Positions 15,554 to 24,847 are shown, numbered from the stretch's first letter. The stretch is 64,000 nucleotides of DNA from Crateriforma conspicua (GCF_007752935.1 NZ_CP036319.1:310001-374000), one strand, 5' to 3'. Program-made: numbers and translations. The notes: generated by a model from the letters alone, not told the origin.

Positions 15554-16162
15554 GTGCGAGTGATTGTTTTGTATGGATTAAGTTCAGAAGGCGAGCTTGC
15601 GGTGGCGCGGCACTTTTGTGCGGTGATGCAGCGTAAGGGAACGCCGGTTGACATGGTCGGCTTGCGTCACGACATCGCCAACGAAGTGGCGATCGACGCG
15701 TATGACGCTGTCGTTTTCGTCGTATCGGATTGGGCCCGGCACATCGATCCTGTATTCGAGGAGTGCATCCGGCATTACCGCAGGTGGCTACAAAACGCTC
15801 CGCTGGCTGTGGTCGGTGTAACGGATTGCGGATGTCATGCCGTCGGAGTCCGTAACCAGCGCGAACGATTGGTGGGCTATCTGGGGTTTCAGCAATTGTC
15901 GACGGACATGGTGCGAGTGGTGCGGTACGATGCCGGCCAATCGGACGAACGACAGCGATTCCGGTGGTTCCCGCGACGATGGTCCCCAGTGAAAGAAGTG
16001 ACTAGCGTTTCCGATTCCTGGCAAGCAGACGAATCGAGGGAGTCGGAAACCGAACAGTGCCTGCAGGAGGCTTTCGTCGACGAATTCGTACGTCGAGTGG
16101 GCAGTCATCAACGTCGAATGGCAAAGCTGCGGCGACGCGGCGGATGCAAAATCGCATTTTGA
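15554..16162 (+). CDS. Flavodoxin-like protein
   Basis: The product is 202 residues from a GTG with an AAGGAG 7 bp upstream. The first 150 residues fit a flavodoxin fold: V-I-V-L-Y-G-L-S-S-E-G at the FMN phosphate loop, Y-D-A-V-V-F-V-V-S-D-W, and A-V-V-G-V-T-D-C-G-C-H. The layout recalls HemG-type menaquinone-dependent protoporphyrinogen oxidase and flavodoxin_5 proteins. The phosphate loop is less canonical than T-x-T-G-x-T, so FMN binding is not certain. A basic C-terminal tail with K-L-R-R-R-G is unusual and may bind membrane or nucleic acid. The gene is convergent with the GGDEF-HD gene 28 bp away. Confidence 0.65.
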   Translation: MRVIVLYGLSSEGELAVARHFCAVMQRKGTPVDMVGLRHDIANEVAIDAYDAVVFVVSDWARHIDPVFEECIRHYRRWLQNAPLAVVGVTDCGCHAVGVRNQRERLVGYLGFQQLSTDMVRVVRYDAGQSDERQRFRWFPRRWSPVKEVTSVSDSWQADESRESETEQCLQEAFVDEFVRRVGSHQRRMAKLRRRGGCKIAF

Positions 16163-16190
16163 TTTCCGCGTCGTCGCTGACGAAAGTCGT

Positions 16191-18410
16191 TTACTGGTCG
16201 GCACCGAAGGTCGAAGTGGCGGGATCAACCACTTCGTTATCATCACCGGGTGGTGGTGGATCCGACGGATCATTGACGAACGCGGATTGTGTGGACCTGC
16301 ACAGCCCCAGCAGTTTCTGTGTGGTCTCCAAAATTCGGAGCCAGCGGACTTGCGGTTCGGCGGCCATGTCCTGCAAACGTTCGGATGTTTCGACGATATC
16401 GTCCAGGCTGTGGTGCTGGGCCATCGCGATCAGTCGGCTAGCCAATTGTTGCAATTCACCCAGGTTTCGATTGTCGATCGCTTCGGCCAGGTGTTCGATC
16501 TGTAGGCCGATTTGGAGCGCGGTCTGGCGAGAGACCGATTGTCGTGTGTTGCTTGATTCGGGGCACGATTGCAATGTCGCAATGAAGTGTTCGACCAGAA
16601 TAGGATCAAACTGTTTGCCGGCACATCGGCGCAGCTCCGCGACCGCTTCGTCGTGGGATCGGCCCTTGCGGTGTGGCCGGTCGGTGACGATCACGTCGTA
16701 GGTATCGGCGATCGTCAGCAGGCGTGCCGCCAGCGGGATCTTCTTGCCGCTGGGCATGTCCGCGATCAGTGATCGACCGCCGTAGTAGGCCGGGTGAGTG
16801 CGGACGATTTCGCAAAGTTCGGCGTTGTGGAACGTTCCCGAAACGATCTCCACACCAATGCGATGGTGTTTCGCGATCAATCGCCACTGATCGGGAGTAA
16901 GAGGCCCTGGTTTTTGCAGAATGTCATCGGGCAACGCGATTTTGCCGATGTCGTGCAGCAACGCGGCCATCTCCAAAACATAAGTCGAACGTTGATCCAG
17001 CAAGCGTGCGGCTGCGGTCACGCAAAGGTTGGCAACTCGCCGGCAATGCGACGCGGTGGCGGTGTCACGATAGGCCAGCGCGCTGACCAATCCCATGGCA
17101 GCGTGAAAGGGAATTTCTTGCGAAAGTTCCGGCAAGCTGGTGGGGGTGTGACGCGCTTTAAGGCTATCGATACTCAGTCGATCGATCTCATCATTGAAAA
17201 CGACGACTTGATTTCGTCCTTGGCTTTTGGCGGCATACAGGCACTTGTCGGCTTGGTCGATCATCGCTTGCGGCGATGGGGCTTTGAACGTCAGATCGGT
17301 CACACCGATGCTGGCGGTCAGACGCAGTTCGGCAGGGTTGTCCAATCGAATGGCTTCGATGCTTTTTCGTGCGGCTTCCGCCATCTGGCTAGCTTCTTCG
17401 AGTGCAACACCCGGCAAGGCAACGCAGAATTCTTCGCCGCCGTATCGGCATACCAACCCCTCGTCATCGAACGCGTCCTTGAGTGTTCTGGAAACGCGAC
17501 GCAGGACTTCATCGCCGACACTGTGCCCATAGGTGTCGTTCACATTTTTGAAGTGGTCATTGTCGAACATCAGGCAGGAAAGACTGCCAGAACGTCCGAT
17601 GGCGGCATCAAAGCTGTGATGCAATTGGGCCATGAAAGACCGACGATTGAAACAGTCGGTCAACGCATCATGGCTGGCCAATTTTTCGAGTTCGCGATTA
17701 CGATCGCTGATTTCCTTTCGATTCGCGCGTAAGACGGCCAGCATGCGTTCCATGTCCGCGCGTTCTTCTTCGACATGCGTCACATCGCGAAACGTGGCCA
17801 GCACGCCACGGGATTGATCGCGGGCTGAGCGAACGCGGGCAGCGGTCACTGCCATAAAACGCAGTTGTCCGTTTCGCATTTGATACCGCAGCAGTTGTTC
17901 GCCGCTGTGGTCGCCAAGTGGTTTGCCCGGTTCATGATGGTCCAGCACACGCATCCACGGAAAATCGTGGATTCCCGCGTCATGGCTGCATACCCACCGT
18001 AGCCGGCTTGCGCGTTTTCCCAGCAAGCGGTTGGGTTGCTGTTCGATCATCTGGGCGAATGCGTCGTTGGCCAGCACGATGCGTTCTTGTTCATCGATCA
18101 ACAGCAACCCTTCGGTGAAGGTGTTCAGTGCATCGCGTACACGGTTGGGAACGACATCGACCGCTTCGAAACGTGGGGCTACAAAGCCGGTGAAGCACGC
18201 AAAGGTCAACCAGGCTAACCCGGCGAACGCCAACAGAAAGGTCGGGGAAAGCGTTTGGTTTTCGTGATCAATCGGGGCCGGTCCCCACTGCGCCAAAACA
18301 AGCAACAACGTGGTCGCTAGAGCGACAAAGGCGAGCGCGAGCCGGAGATTTGCGAAATTCAGTTTCATGGCGTTGGTGAACTTGTTCACGACGTCGGTGA
18401 ACGGGTTCAC
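16191..18410 (-). CDS. Membrane PAS-GGDEF-HD hybrid c-di-GMP signalling protein
   Basis: The product is 739 residues from a GTG at 18410; an ATG at 18368 is an alternative start. Two transmembrane segments (22-42 and 57-77) precede a PAS domain (about 88-210) with a following coiled linker. A GGDEF domain (about 246-405) has an intact G-G-E-E-F at 324-328 and no upstream RxxD inhibitory site. An HD domain (about 430-590) has H486-D487, but the expected G-Y-P signature is replaced by A-Y-Y-G-G at 541-545. A helical C-terminal tail ends at residue 739. It can probably make c-di-GMP and may not degrade it. It is divergent from the secretion/pilus operon at 18707. Confidence 0.9.
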   Translation of the reverse strand: MNPFTDVVNKFTNAMKLNFANLRLALAFVALATTLLLVLAQWGPAPIDHENQTLSPTFLLAFAGLAWLTFACFTGFVAPRFEAVDVVPNRVRDALNTFTEGLLLIDEQERIVLANDAFAQMIEQQPNRLLGKRASRLRWVCSHDAGIHDFPWMRVLDHHEPGKPLGDHSGEQLLRYQMRNGQLRFMAVTAARVRSARDQSRGVLATFRDVTHVEEERADMERMLAVLRANRKEISDRNRELEKLASHDALTDCFNRRSFMAQLHHSFDAAIGRSGSLSCLMFDNDHFKNVNDTYGHSVGDEVLRRVSRTLKDAFDDEGLVCRYGGEEFCVALPGVALEEASQMAEAARKSIEAIRLDNPAELRLTASIGVTDLTFKAPSPQAMIDQADKCLYAAKSQGRNQVVVFNDEIDRLSIDSLKARHTPTSLPELSQEIPFHAAMGLVSALAYRDTATASHCRRVANLCVTAAARLLDQRSTYVLEMAALLHDIGKIALPDDILQKPGPLTPDQWRLIAKHHRIGVEIVSGTFHNAELCEIVRTHPAYYGGRSLIADMPSGKKIPLAARLLTIADTYDVIVTDRPHRKGRSHDEAVAELRRCAGKQFDPILVEHFIATLQSCPESSNTRQSVSRQTALQIGLQIEHLAEAIDNRNLGELQQLASRLIAMAQHHSLDDIVETSERLQDMAAEPQVRWLRILETTQKLLGLCRSTQSAFVNDPSDPPPPGDDNEVVDPATSTFGADQ

Positions 18411-18706
18411 GGAAGTGATCGACCTGAGGCGTGTTGGGGCCGCCGAGCAGAAAAGCGAAGCTGATGAATGGCGAGTCTGTCCGCTAATAAAACTTTCGTC
18501 ATCCTTAGCAAAGTCTGGCCCTTGGGGGACCCAAAATCATGTTGGGATCCAACGAAGCTGGCGATCGTAACGAATGGACCGAATGATCGGTCTGTAGGGG
18601 ACGGGGAAGGCCTGAAACACGTGTGCAGTCGATCAAATGCACCGGAGAGTGACCTACGTTTAACCAGTGAACGTGCGCTCCGGGGTGGAGCGTCGGCATC
18701 GAATGG

Positions 18707-19147
18707 ATGCCTTCGTCCGATCATTCATTGCTAGGTCGATCCGTGTCGATTGTCAGAAACGCTGATCTGTTGCTGGTGCATTCCGATGCTCGGTTGGCGG
18801 AAATCACCTGCTTTCGTTTGGAACTGCTGGGGTATGGCATTCGTGTTTGTTCCAGCGGGACGGATGCATTGTCGGAGATTTCCAAGTCTGTTCCTGACTT
18901 GATCATCGTCGACACCACTTTGTCGGATATGGATGGTTTGGAATGGTTGACGCGGCTGCGAGCCGAATATGCGCCGGGCGATTTGCCGGCGCTGGTCTTT
19001 TCACAAGACCCGTCGTTGGAAACCGTTGAGCGGGCGTTCATGTCCGGTGCGCAGGATTATTTGCTGACGCCGTTTGATCCGACGGTGTTGGAACAGAAGG
19101 TGGAAAGATTGTTGGATTCCAAGTTCAGCTTGAGCCCGGCCCAGTGA
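18707..19147 (+). CDS. Single-domain receiver with degenerate active site
   Basis: The product is 146 residues. The receiver fold is clear, with the phospho-acceptor-like Asp69 in L-I-I-V-D-T-T. The N-terminal acidic pair that binds Mg is replaced by H-S-D (residues 25-27). The invariant Lys of the K-P-F motif is replaced by Thr121 (L-L-T-P-F-D). It probably does not switch by ordinary phosphorylation. It precedes gspE by 70 bp in the same direction and likely belongs to that operon, perhaps as an adaptor for the secretion ATPase. The start could also be a GTG a few codons downstream. Confidence 0.82.
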   Translation: MPSSDHSLLGRSVSIVRNADLLLVHSDARLAEITCFRLELLGYGIRVCSSGTDALSEISKSVPDLIIVDTTLSDMDGLEWLTRLRAEYAPGDLPALVFSQDPSLETVERAFMSGAQDYLLTPFDPTVLEQKVERLLDSKFSLSPAQ

Positions 19148-19217
19148 CTCATCCAGTGAATCGTAAGACACGCACGAAGCCGCACGGCGACAACGCCGGA
19201 ATGTTGAGGAAACCACG

Positions 19218-20972
19218 ATGAGACGTTTGGGCGACATCCTGATCGAGCAGCAGCGTTTGACACAAGCGCAGTTGGAAGAGGCTTTCGCAAGCAAGCCCCG
19301 CGACATCATGCTGGGCGATTGGTTGGTTCAACGGAAACTGTTGAACACGCAGCAATTGGGCGAAGCGCTGGCCGAACAATTCATGGTCCCGTATCTGGAC
19401 GTTGATCCGGCTTCGGTCGATCTGCAAGTGGCGCGTTTGCTGCCCGAAGACTTTGCGCGCAGCCAAGCCGCCGGAGCGATTTCCGTCGAAGGTCGTGAGA
19501 TGACTTTGGCGATGGTCGCACCGGACAATATCGAAACCATCGCCGAAGCGGAATTGATGACGGGGTATCGCATTCGACCCGTCGTCGCGCTCGGTGACGC
19601 CATCGAGGCATTGATCAGCCGCGTTTACGACGATCGTGCTTTCGCGCGTCAGACGATCGTCGATATGAAGTTCGCTGAATTGGAAGAGGCCCGGCTTTCG
19701 GGGGAAGCCGACCTGAACGCTGTGGTGGTGGCCGAACAAGAAGATGCGCCCGTGGTACGTCTGGTCCAGGCAATCCTGGCCGGGGCCGTGACGGCAGGTG
19801 CCAGCGATATCCACTTGGAGCCACACAAACCCGAAATGCGGGTGCGTTACCGGGTTGATGGTGAACTGCAGCAAGTGATGACCATTCCCAATCACATTGA
19901 AAGTCCGGTGATCAGCCGGATCAAGGTGATGGGTGATATGGACACCACCGAAAACAGACGACCGCAGGACGGCCATTTGACCGTGTTTGAAAACGGCAAA
20001 CGTGTCGGCTTTCGAGTCAGCTGCATTCCCACCGTGGATGGTCAAAAACTGGTGTTGCGATTGTTGGATGAAGGTGGCCAAACATTCGATTTGGCGGGGA
20101 TCGGGCTGCCCGATGCCGACTATCAGACACTTAGCCAAATCATCGATAAACCGCACGGCATGTTGGTGGTGACCGGTCCGACGGGAAGCGGAAAAAGCAC
20201 CACGCTGTATGCGGTGTTGGAATATCTGAACTGCGAAGATCGCAACATCGTGACGGTGGAAGACCCGGTTGAGTTTCGTCTTCCCGGTATCAACCAGGTG
20301 CAAAGCGACAATGAGTTCGGAATGGGGTTCGCCAACGCACTGAAGTTCATCATGCGTCAGGACCCCGATGTGATCATGTTGGGGGAAATTCGCGACAGTG
20401 AAACGGCAACCACTGCGATCCAGGCTGCGTTGACCGGTCACCTGGTGATCAGCACGCTGCATACCAACGATGCGGTGGGGGCGGTACAGCGGTTGGCCGA
20501 CTTGGGAGTGGATAACTTCAAAATCGCAGGGTCGTTGCTGGGAAGCGTTGCCCAGCGATTGCTGCGACGCATCTGTGACAACTGCAAGTGTGAGGTGCAG
20601 GCAAACGAGAATCTGTTGCGGGCCCTTGATCCAGAGGGCACCATCGATCTGGCGCGTCCGTTTTATCGCGGAAGAGGATGCAACAAGTGTTTGGGAACCG
20701 GATTCTCCGGGCGACTGCCGATTTTTGAAATCATGCCCGTCAATCCGGAAATCATGTCGGCCGTCGAAGCCGGGGTTCCCCACAGCCGGCTTCGTGAACT
20801 GGCAGTTCGCCACGGCATGGTGGAACTGTATCGCGCCGGGTTGCAGCAAGCGATTGCCGGAACCACATCCCTTGAAGAAGTCTATTTCAAGACGGCGGGC
20901 GATCGCCGCAGTGAACAACAGGAATCGATGGAAGCGGGACGCCGTGAGACGGACCGGTTGGCCACGGTTTGA
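19218..20972 (+). CDS. Type II secretion/type IV pilus assembly ATPase GspE/PilB
   Basis: The product is 584 residues. The N-terminus has two tandem R-L-G-D-x-L-x-x-x-x-x-L type motifs (residues 2-60), as in MshEN domains that bind c-di-GMP. The hexameric ATPase core has Walker A G-P-T-G-S-G-K-S-T near residue 319, an Asp box around V-E-D-P-V-E-F, and Walker B V-I-M-L-G-E-I-R-D. The zinc tetracysteine C-D-N-C-K-C ... C-N-K-C-L-G-T-G near residues 452-495 is intact. It powers pilus or pseudopilus assembly at the inner membrane. It is followed 29 bp later by gspF and then a pseudopilin gene. Confidence 0.95.
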   Translation: MRRLGDILIEQQRLTQAQLEEAFASKPRDIMLGDWLVQRKLLNTQQLGEALAEQFMVPYLDVDPASVDLQVARLLPEDFARSQAAGAISVEGREMTLAMVAPDNIETIAEAELMTGYRIRPVVALGDAIEALISRVYDDRAFARQTIVDMKFAELEEARLSGEADLNAVVVAEQEDAPVVRLVQAILAGAVTAGASDIHLEPHKPEMRVRYRVDGELQQVMTIPNHIESPVISRIKVMGDMDTTENRRPQDGHLTVFENGKRVGFRVSCIPTVDGQKLVLRLLDEGGQTFDLAGIGLPDADYQTLSQIIDKPHGMLVVTGPTGSGKSTTLYAVLEYLNCEDRNIVTVEDPVEFRLPGINQVQSDNEFGMGFANALKFIMRQDPDVIMLGEIRDSETATTAIQAALTGHLVISTLHTNDAVGAVQRLADLGVDNFKIAGSLLGSVAQRLLRRICDNCKCEVQANENLLRALDPEGTIDLARPFYRGRGCNKCLGTGFSGRLPIFEIMPVNPEIMSAVEAGVPHSRLRELAVRHGMVELYRAGLQQAIAGTTSLEEVYFKTAGDRRSEQQESMEAGRRETDRLATV

Positions 20973-21001
20973 CAAGCATCGCAAAGCCTAAGGAATCATC
21001 A

Positions 21002-22186
21002 ATGAGCAATTCAGTCTTTGCGGGTACACGCACGCGGCAAACGGTCGGATCGAACCGAGGTCGATCCGAAGGCGGTTTGATGGGATTGTTGCGGAAGCTT
21101 CATTCGATCGAAATCGGCGGATCGAAAAAGCCCGGCGTCGATTCCACCAAAATTCGCCCGGCGGCGCTTTCGCAACTGTTGCGTCTGTTGTTGATGCTGC
21201 TGCAGAACGGCTTGACCCTGCCCCGTGCCCTGCAATCGCTGGCGTCAGATCGATCGGCCCGTCGATACCGCCACGTCTTGGATCGAATGCGAAGGACCAT
21301 CGAAGCCGGTGGTCGACTGAGCGAAGGCATGGCTTGTTTCCCGAAATCGTTTTCTTCGATGCAGGTTCAGCAGATCCGCATCGGCGAGAACAGTGGATCG
21401 CTGGAAACCACGCTGGAACAGGTCTGCGAGCAACTGGAAAACCGAGTTGCATTGCGGAAGCGAATTGTCAAGAAAGTCAGCTATCCCATTTTGATCACCA
21501 TCGCCGGGATCGGGCTGACCATCTTCATGTGCACTTTCGTCGTGCCCGAATTCGAAGGCGTCTACAGCACCAGCGGTGTGGATTTGCCTCCGGTGACACG
21601 GGTTGTTACGGGGGTGAGTCGTGCATTGATGGCATGGGGCTGGTTGGTTCTGCCGATCGGCGGATTGGTTGGTTTGCTGTGGGCGATCGGTCGATCGCGA
21701 CCTCGTGTCAGTCGCCAAATGGATCGCATGTTGCTGCGATTGCCGGTTGTCGGGCCCTGGCTGCGAGACGCCGCGGTGTTGCAGTTTGTCGACGCCACTT
21801 CTGCGATGATCCAGTGCGGCTACACCCCAGTCGAATCCGTTGAGATGGCCGCCGCGTGCGTTCGCAATCGGGATGTGCGGAGTTCGGTGGAGGAGGTTTG
21901 CCGAAGCGTGAATCGCGGCGAAAAGCTGAGCGTCGAATTGTCGCGTCACGAAAAGTATTTCCCGCCCACCTTGTGCCAATTGGTGGCCGTGGGTGAACAG
22001 TCGGGAGAGTTGGGCAAAGCGTTGCGGGGAACGGCAAAGCACTTGAGGGAACGGTTGGAGAGTCGTATTGACGCTTCGGTTGGCCTGCTGGAGCCGACAC
22101 TGACGATTGGCTTGGCCATCTTGATCGGGGGCATCGTGTTGTCGATCTATACCCCCATGTTCCATATGTTTGAGGTCTTGGAATGA
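21002..22186 (+). CDS. Type II secretion/pilus inner-membrane platform protein GspF/PilC
   Basis: The product is 394 residues from the ATG at 21002, preceded by AAGGA; an upstream in-frame start at 20969 overlapping gspE is less likely. The two T2SSF domains are about residues 45-170 and 245-370. Three hydrophobic segments lie near residues 155-180, 205-230 and 365-388. G-E-N-S-G-S-L and G-E-Q-S-G-E-L are the repeated family motifs. It anchors the ATPase and pseudopilus in the cytoplasmic membrane. Its stop overlaps the start of the pseudopilin gene (ATGA), so the two are translationally coupled. Confidence 0.93.
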   Translation: MSNSVFAGTRTRQTVGSNRGRSEGGLMGLLRKLHSIEIGGSKKPGVDSTKIRPAALSQLLRLLLMLLQNGLTLPRALQSLASDRSARRYRHVLDRMRRTIEAGGRLSEGMACFPKSFSSMQVQQIRIGENSGSLETTLEQVCEQLENRVALRKRIVKKVSYPILITIAGIGLTIFMCTFVVPEFEGVYSTSGVDLPPVTRVVTGVSRALMAWGWLVLPIGGLVGLLWAIGRSRPRVSRQMDRMLLRLPVVGPWLRDAAVLQFVDATSAMIQCGYTPVESVEMAAACVRNRDVRSSVEEVCRSVNRGEKLSVELSRHEKYFPPTLCQLVAVGEQSGELGKALRGTAKHLRERLESRIDASVGLLEPTLTIGLAILIGGIVLSIYTPMFHMFEVLE

Positions 22187-22500
22187 TGATGCAACGCAAC
22201 GGTTTGACACTGATCGAGGTGATCTTTGCGGTGACGTTGTCGGCCGCTGCCGCAGCATTGACGATCAGCTATCTGCGACTGCCCGGCGATTCGGCGAAGG
22301 ATCGCGCTTGCGAGTTGCGACGCGAAGTATTGGCCGAGCAAGTGGCCCGGTATCAGGACATCACCGGTGCAACACCCGGTCGCGATCTGCGGGAACTGCA
22401 AACCAGCGAGTACGCGGGAAACGTGTTGCCGACGTGTCCTTCGACGGGGATGAGTTACCGGTACATCGGTGGCCAGGTTCAATGCCCGTCACATCCGTGA
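22183..22500 (+). CDS. Prepilin-like pseudopilin (short)
   Basis: The product is 105 residues. The class III signal MMMQRNG-LTLIEVIFAV carries the prepilin peptidase site after Gly7, with Glu at position 5 of the mature chain. A single transmembrane helix follows. At about 100 residues it is shorter than the usual major pseudopilin, and it ends in a small Cys-containing (C-P-S ... C-P-S) domain that resembles zinc-ribbon-like or disulphide-bonded ends. It probably caps or forms a pseudopilus for the upstream GspE/GspF machine. No prepilin peptidase or secretin gene is nearby. A rho-independent terminator follows at 22538. Confidence 0.85.
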   Translation: MMMQRNGLTLIEVIFAVTLSAAAAALTISYLRLPGDSAKDRACELRREVLAEQVARYQDITGATPGRDLRELQTSEYAGNVLPTCPSTGMSYRYIGGQVQCPSHP

Positions 22501-22537
22501 CACGCGCGGCGATGGTTCGCCCGAGATGAAATTCGCG

Positions 22538-22578
22538 AAGGCCGTGTCGATCCAATCCAATCGACACGGCCTTTTTTT
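22538..22578 (+). terminator. Rho-independent terminator of the gspE-gspF-pilin operon
   Basis: AAGGCCGTGTCGAT and ATCGACACGGCCTT form a 13-14-bp GC-rich stem with a short CCAATCC-type loop, followed by a T run (22572-22578). Confidence 0.9.
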
Positions 22579-22750
22579 GATGGTGGTTTCGCAGTGAGAG
22601 ACGCATGGTTGATGACGCGTCCCAATCCGATGCGGCGATTCGATATTCTGTGAGCGAAGACTTTTGACCGGTTGATCCCTGCGGGCACTCCAATCCACCA
22701 GGAAGCTTGACCGAATCTGGCCGCTTTTCGAACCCAAGTATTGAATTCGA

Positions 22751-24085
22751 ATGTCAAATCGATTGTTCGTTTGGTCCATCACCTCGGCGTTGGCCGGCTT
22801 TTTGTTCGGATTTGACACGGTGGTCATCTCCGGAGCCGAGAAAACGATTCAATCGCTGTGGGGATTAGGCGACGTCCAGCATGGCTTGGCGATGAGCATG
22901 GCGCTGTGGGGCACCGTCGTCGGATCGCTGGTCGGCGGATGGCCGACCGACCATCTGGGGCGTCGCAAGACTTTGATCTGGATTGGAATCCTGTATTTCG
23001 TTTCGGCAGTTTGGTCGGCGCTGGCCGGTGACGTTTATTCTTTCATGCTTGCTCGGTTCATCGGCGGCTTGGGGGTTGGGATTTCAACCGTCGCCGCCCC
23101 GTTGTTTATTTCGGAGATCGCTCCGCCGGCGCAGCGAGGTCGGCTGGCCGGGATGTTCCAGTTCAACATTGTGTTTGGGATTTTGATCGCCTTTGCTTCC
23201 AATGCGATGCTGGGTGGCCTGGGCGATTCCGCTTGGCGATGGATGTTGGGGGTCGAAGCGGTTCCGGCGTTAATCTATTGGGTGATGTGCCTGTCGTTGC
23301 CGGAAAGCCCGCGTTGGCTGATCGCAAAACGGTCAGATGTGGACGCGGCCAAGTCTGTCTTTCGACAGGCAATGCCTGATTCGGATGAAGTCGCCATCGA
23401 TTCGCTGGTCAACGAGATCCAGACCGCATCGGGCCTATCGGGAACGAGAGAATCGTTTTGGGATCGATCTCTGAAGGTGCCCATTGCTTTGGCGTTTTTG
23501 GTGGCGTTCTTTAACCAACTGTCTGGGATCAATGCCATTCTGTACTTTTCGCCACGTATCTTTGAACTGACGGGTTTGGGCAAGCAAGCCGCTTTATTGC
23601 AGTCAGTGGGGATCGGGATCACCAACCTGATTTTCACCTTTGTGGGTCTGTGGCTGATCGATCGGTTGGGGCGTCGCACGCTGTTGTTGATCGGGTCGGT
23701 GGGTTACATCGTGTCGCTGGGGGCTTGCGCATGGGCGTTCGCTTCGGAGACCTTCCAGGTCGTGCCGGCATGCATTTTTGCCTTCATTGCCGCCCATGCC
23801 GTCGGTCAAGGGGCCGTCATTTGGGTTCTGATTTCGGAAGTGTTTCCCAATCAGCATCGCGCCGCCGGACAAGCACTGGGCAGCTTCACCCACTGGATCT
23901 TTGCCGCCCTGTTGACGTTGTTGTTTCCGACGATGGTCGGACTATTTCATCCGGCAGTCGTGTTCGGCTTCTTCTGTTTCATGATGGTGTTGCAACTGTT
24001 GTGGGTGATCTTTCTGGTGCCCGAGACGAAGGGGGTTCCCTTGGAAGAGATCCAGCGACGATTGGGTGTCAGCAAGTCGGGTTAG
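22751..24085 (+). CDS. Sugar porter, MFS family
   Basis: The product is 444 residues with 12 predicted transmembrane helices. Family signatures are visible: G-F-L-F-G-F-D-T in helix 1, D-H-L-G-R-R-K between helices 2 and 3, P-E-S-P-R-W-L after helix 6, Q-L-S-G-I-N-A in helix 7, D-R-L-G-R-R between helices 8 and 9, and P-E-T-K-G near the end. These place it with XylE/GLUT-type monosaccharide:H+ symporters. The exact sugar is not shown. It is monocistronic, after the secretion operon and convergent with the response-regulator gene. Confidence 0.93.
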   Translation: MSNRLFVWSITSALAGFLFGFDTVVISGAEKTIQSLWGLGDVQHGLAMSMALWGTVVGSLVGGWPTDHLGRRKTLIWIGILYFVSAVWSALAGDVYSFMLARFIGGLGVGISTVAAPLFISEIAPPAQRGRLAGMFQFNIVFGILIAFASNAMLGGLGDSAWRWMLGVEAVPALIYWVMCLSLPESPRWLIAKRSDVDAAKSVFRQAMPDSDEVAIDSLVNEIQTASGLSGTRESFWDRSLKVPIALAFLVAFFNQLSGINAILYFSPRIFELTGLGKQAALLQSVGIGITNLIFTFVGLWLIDRLGRRTLLLIGSVGYIVSLGACAWAFASETFQVVPACIFAFIAAHAVGQGAVIWVLISEVFPNQHRAAGQALGSFTHWIFAALLTLLFPTMVGLFHPAVVFGFFCFMMVLQLLWVIFLVPETKGVPLEEIQRRLGVSKSG

Positions 24086-24124
24086 CCCGGCAAGAACCAG
24101 TTCGCACATGACAGGCCGTTGCGA

Positions 24125-24847
24125 TCACGCCGGGGCAACCGGATATCGATAGCCGACGCCGTAAACGGTTTGGATGATGACCGGCTGTTTCGGATCACAT
24201 TCAATGGCTTTGCGGAGTTGGCTGACCGTTTGATCGACGCTGCGGCTGTTGGGCATTTTGTCGGTACCCCAACAACGGTGATACAGATCTTTTCGGCTGA
24301 CGACATCGCCGTTGGCGTCAAAAAGCATGGTCAGAATCAAGATTTCGCGTCGTGTCAGGTCATAGGTTTGTTCACCTCGCACGGCTTTCATTTGCGATGG
24401 TATGACGCGAAGGTCCGACATTTCAAAGGGCGGATGCTGTGTGACCTCACACTCATCGTGGGACGTCCCTGATGATTCGGGATAGCAGCGTCGCAGCACC
24501 GCTTTGACACGGGCAATGACTTCGTGCGAACCAAAGGGCTTGGCGATGTAATCGTCGGCACCGATTTCGAAGCCGATCACCTTGTCTATTTGTTCTCCCT
24601 TTGCCGTGATAAAGATGATGGGTGTGCGTTGGTCATGTTGACGAACTTGGCGGCACAGGTCGAAACCACTCTTGATAGGCATCATCACGTCCAGGCACAG
24701 CAAATCAAAAGCGTGTTGCTTGATCGCATCGGCTGCGCTCAGCCCGTCACCGAACGCCGCGACGTGATAGCCTTCGGATTCCAGCAATTCCTGCAAAGCC
24801 GACCGGGTGTGTCGATCGTCCTCGGCGATCAGAATACGCGGCGTCAT
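24125..24847 (-). CDS. OmpR-family response regulator
   Basis: The product is 240 residues. The receiver has the acidic pair E9-D10-D11, phospho-acceptor Asp53 and Lys103 in A-K-P-F. The C-terminal winged helix (about residues 140-238) ends V-Y-G-V-G-Y-R-Y, typical of OmpR/PhoB DNA-binding domains. Its ATG overlaps the stop of the histidine kinase gene by 4 bp (24844-24847), so the pair is co-expressed. The order VWA protein, kinase, regulator suggests it regulates that operon or envelope genes. Confidence 0.95.
   Translation of the reverse strand: MTPRILIAEDDRHTRSALQELLESEGYHVAAFGDGLSAADAIKQHAFDLLCLDVMMPIKSGFDLCRQVRQHDQRTPIIFITAKGEQIDKVIGFEIGADDYIAKPFGSHEVIARVKAVLRRCYPESSGTSHDECEVTQHPPFEMSDLRVIPSQMKAVRGEQTYDLTRREILILTMLFDANGDVVSRKDLYHRCWGTDKMPNSRSVDQTVSQLRKAIECDPKQPVIIQTVYGVGYRYPVAPA

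Noticed and set aside
19149-20984. 611-residue open frame on the minus strand
   Set aside because: It is the antisense shadow of the gspE gene, with His/Gln/Arg-rich composition and no domain, while the + strand frame has all GspE motifs.
21245-22258. 337-residue minus-strand open frame
   Set aside because: Antisense shadow of gspF. Composition is low in typical hydrophobic core residues and no family is recognised.
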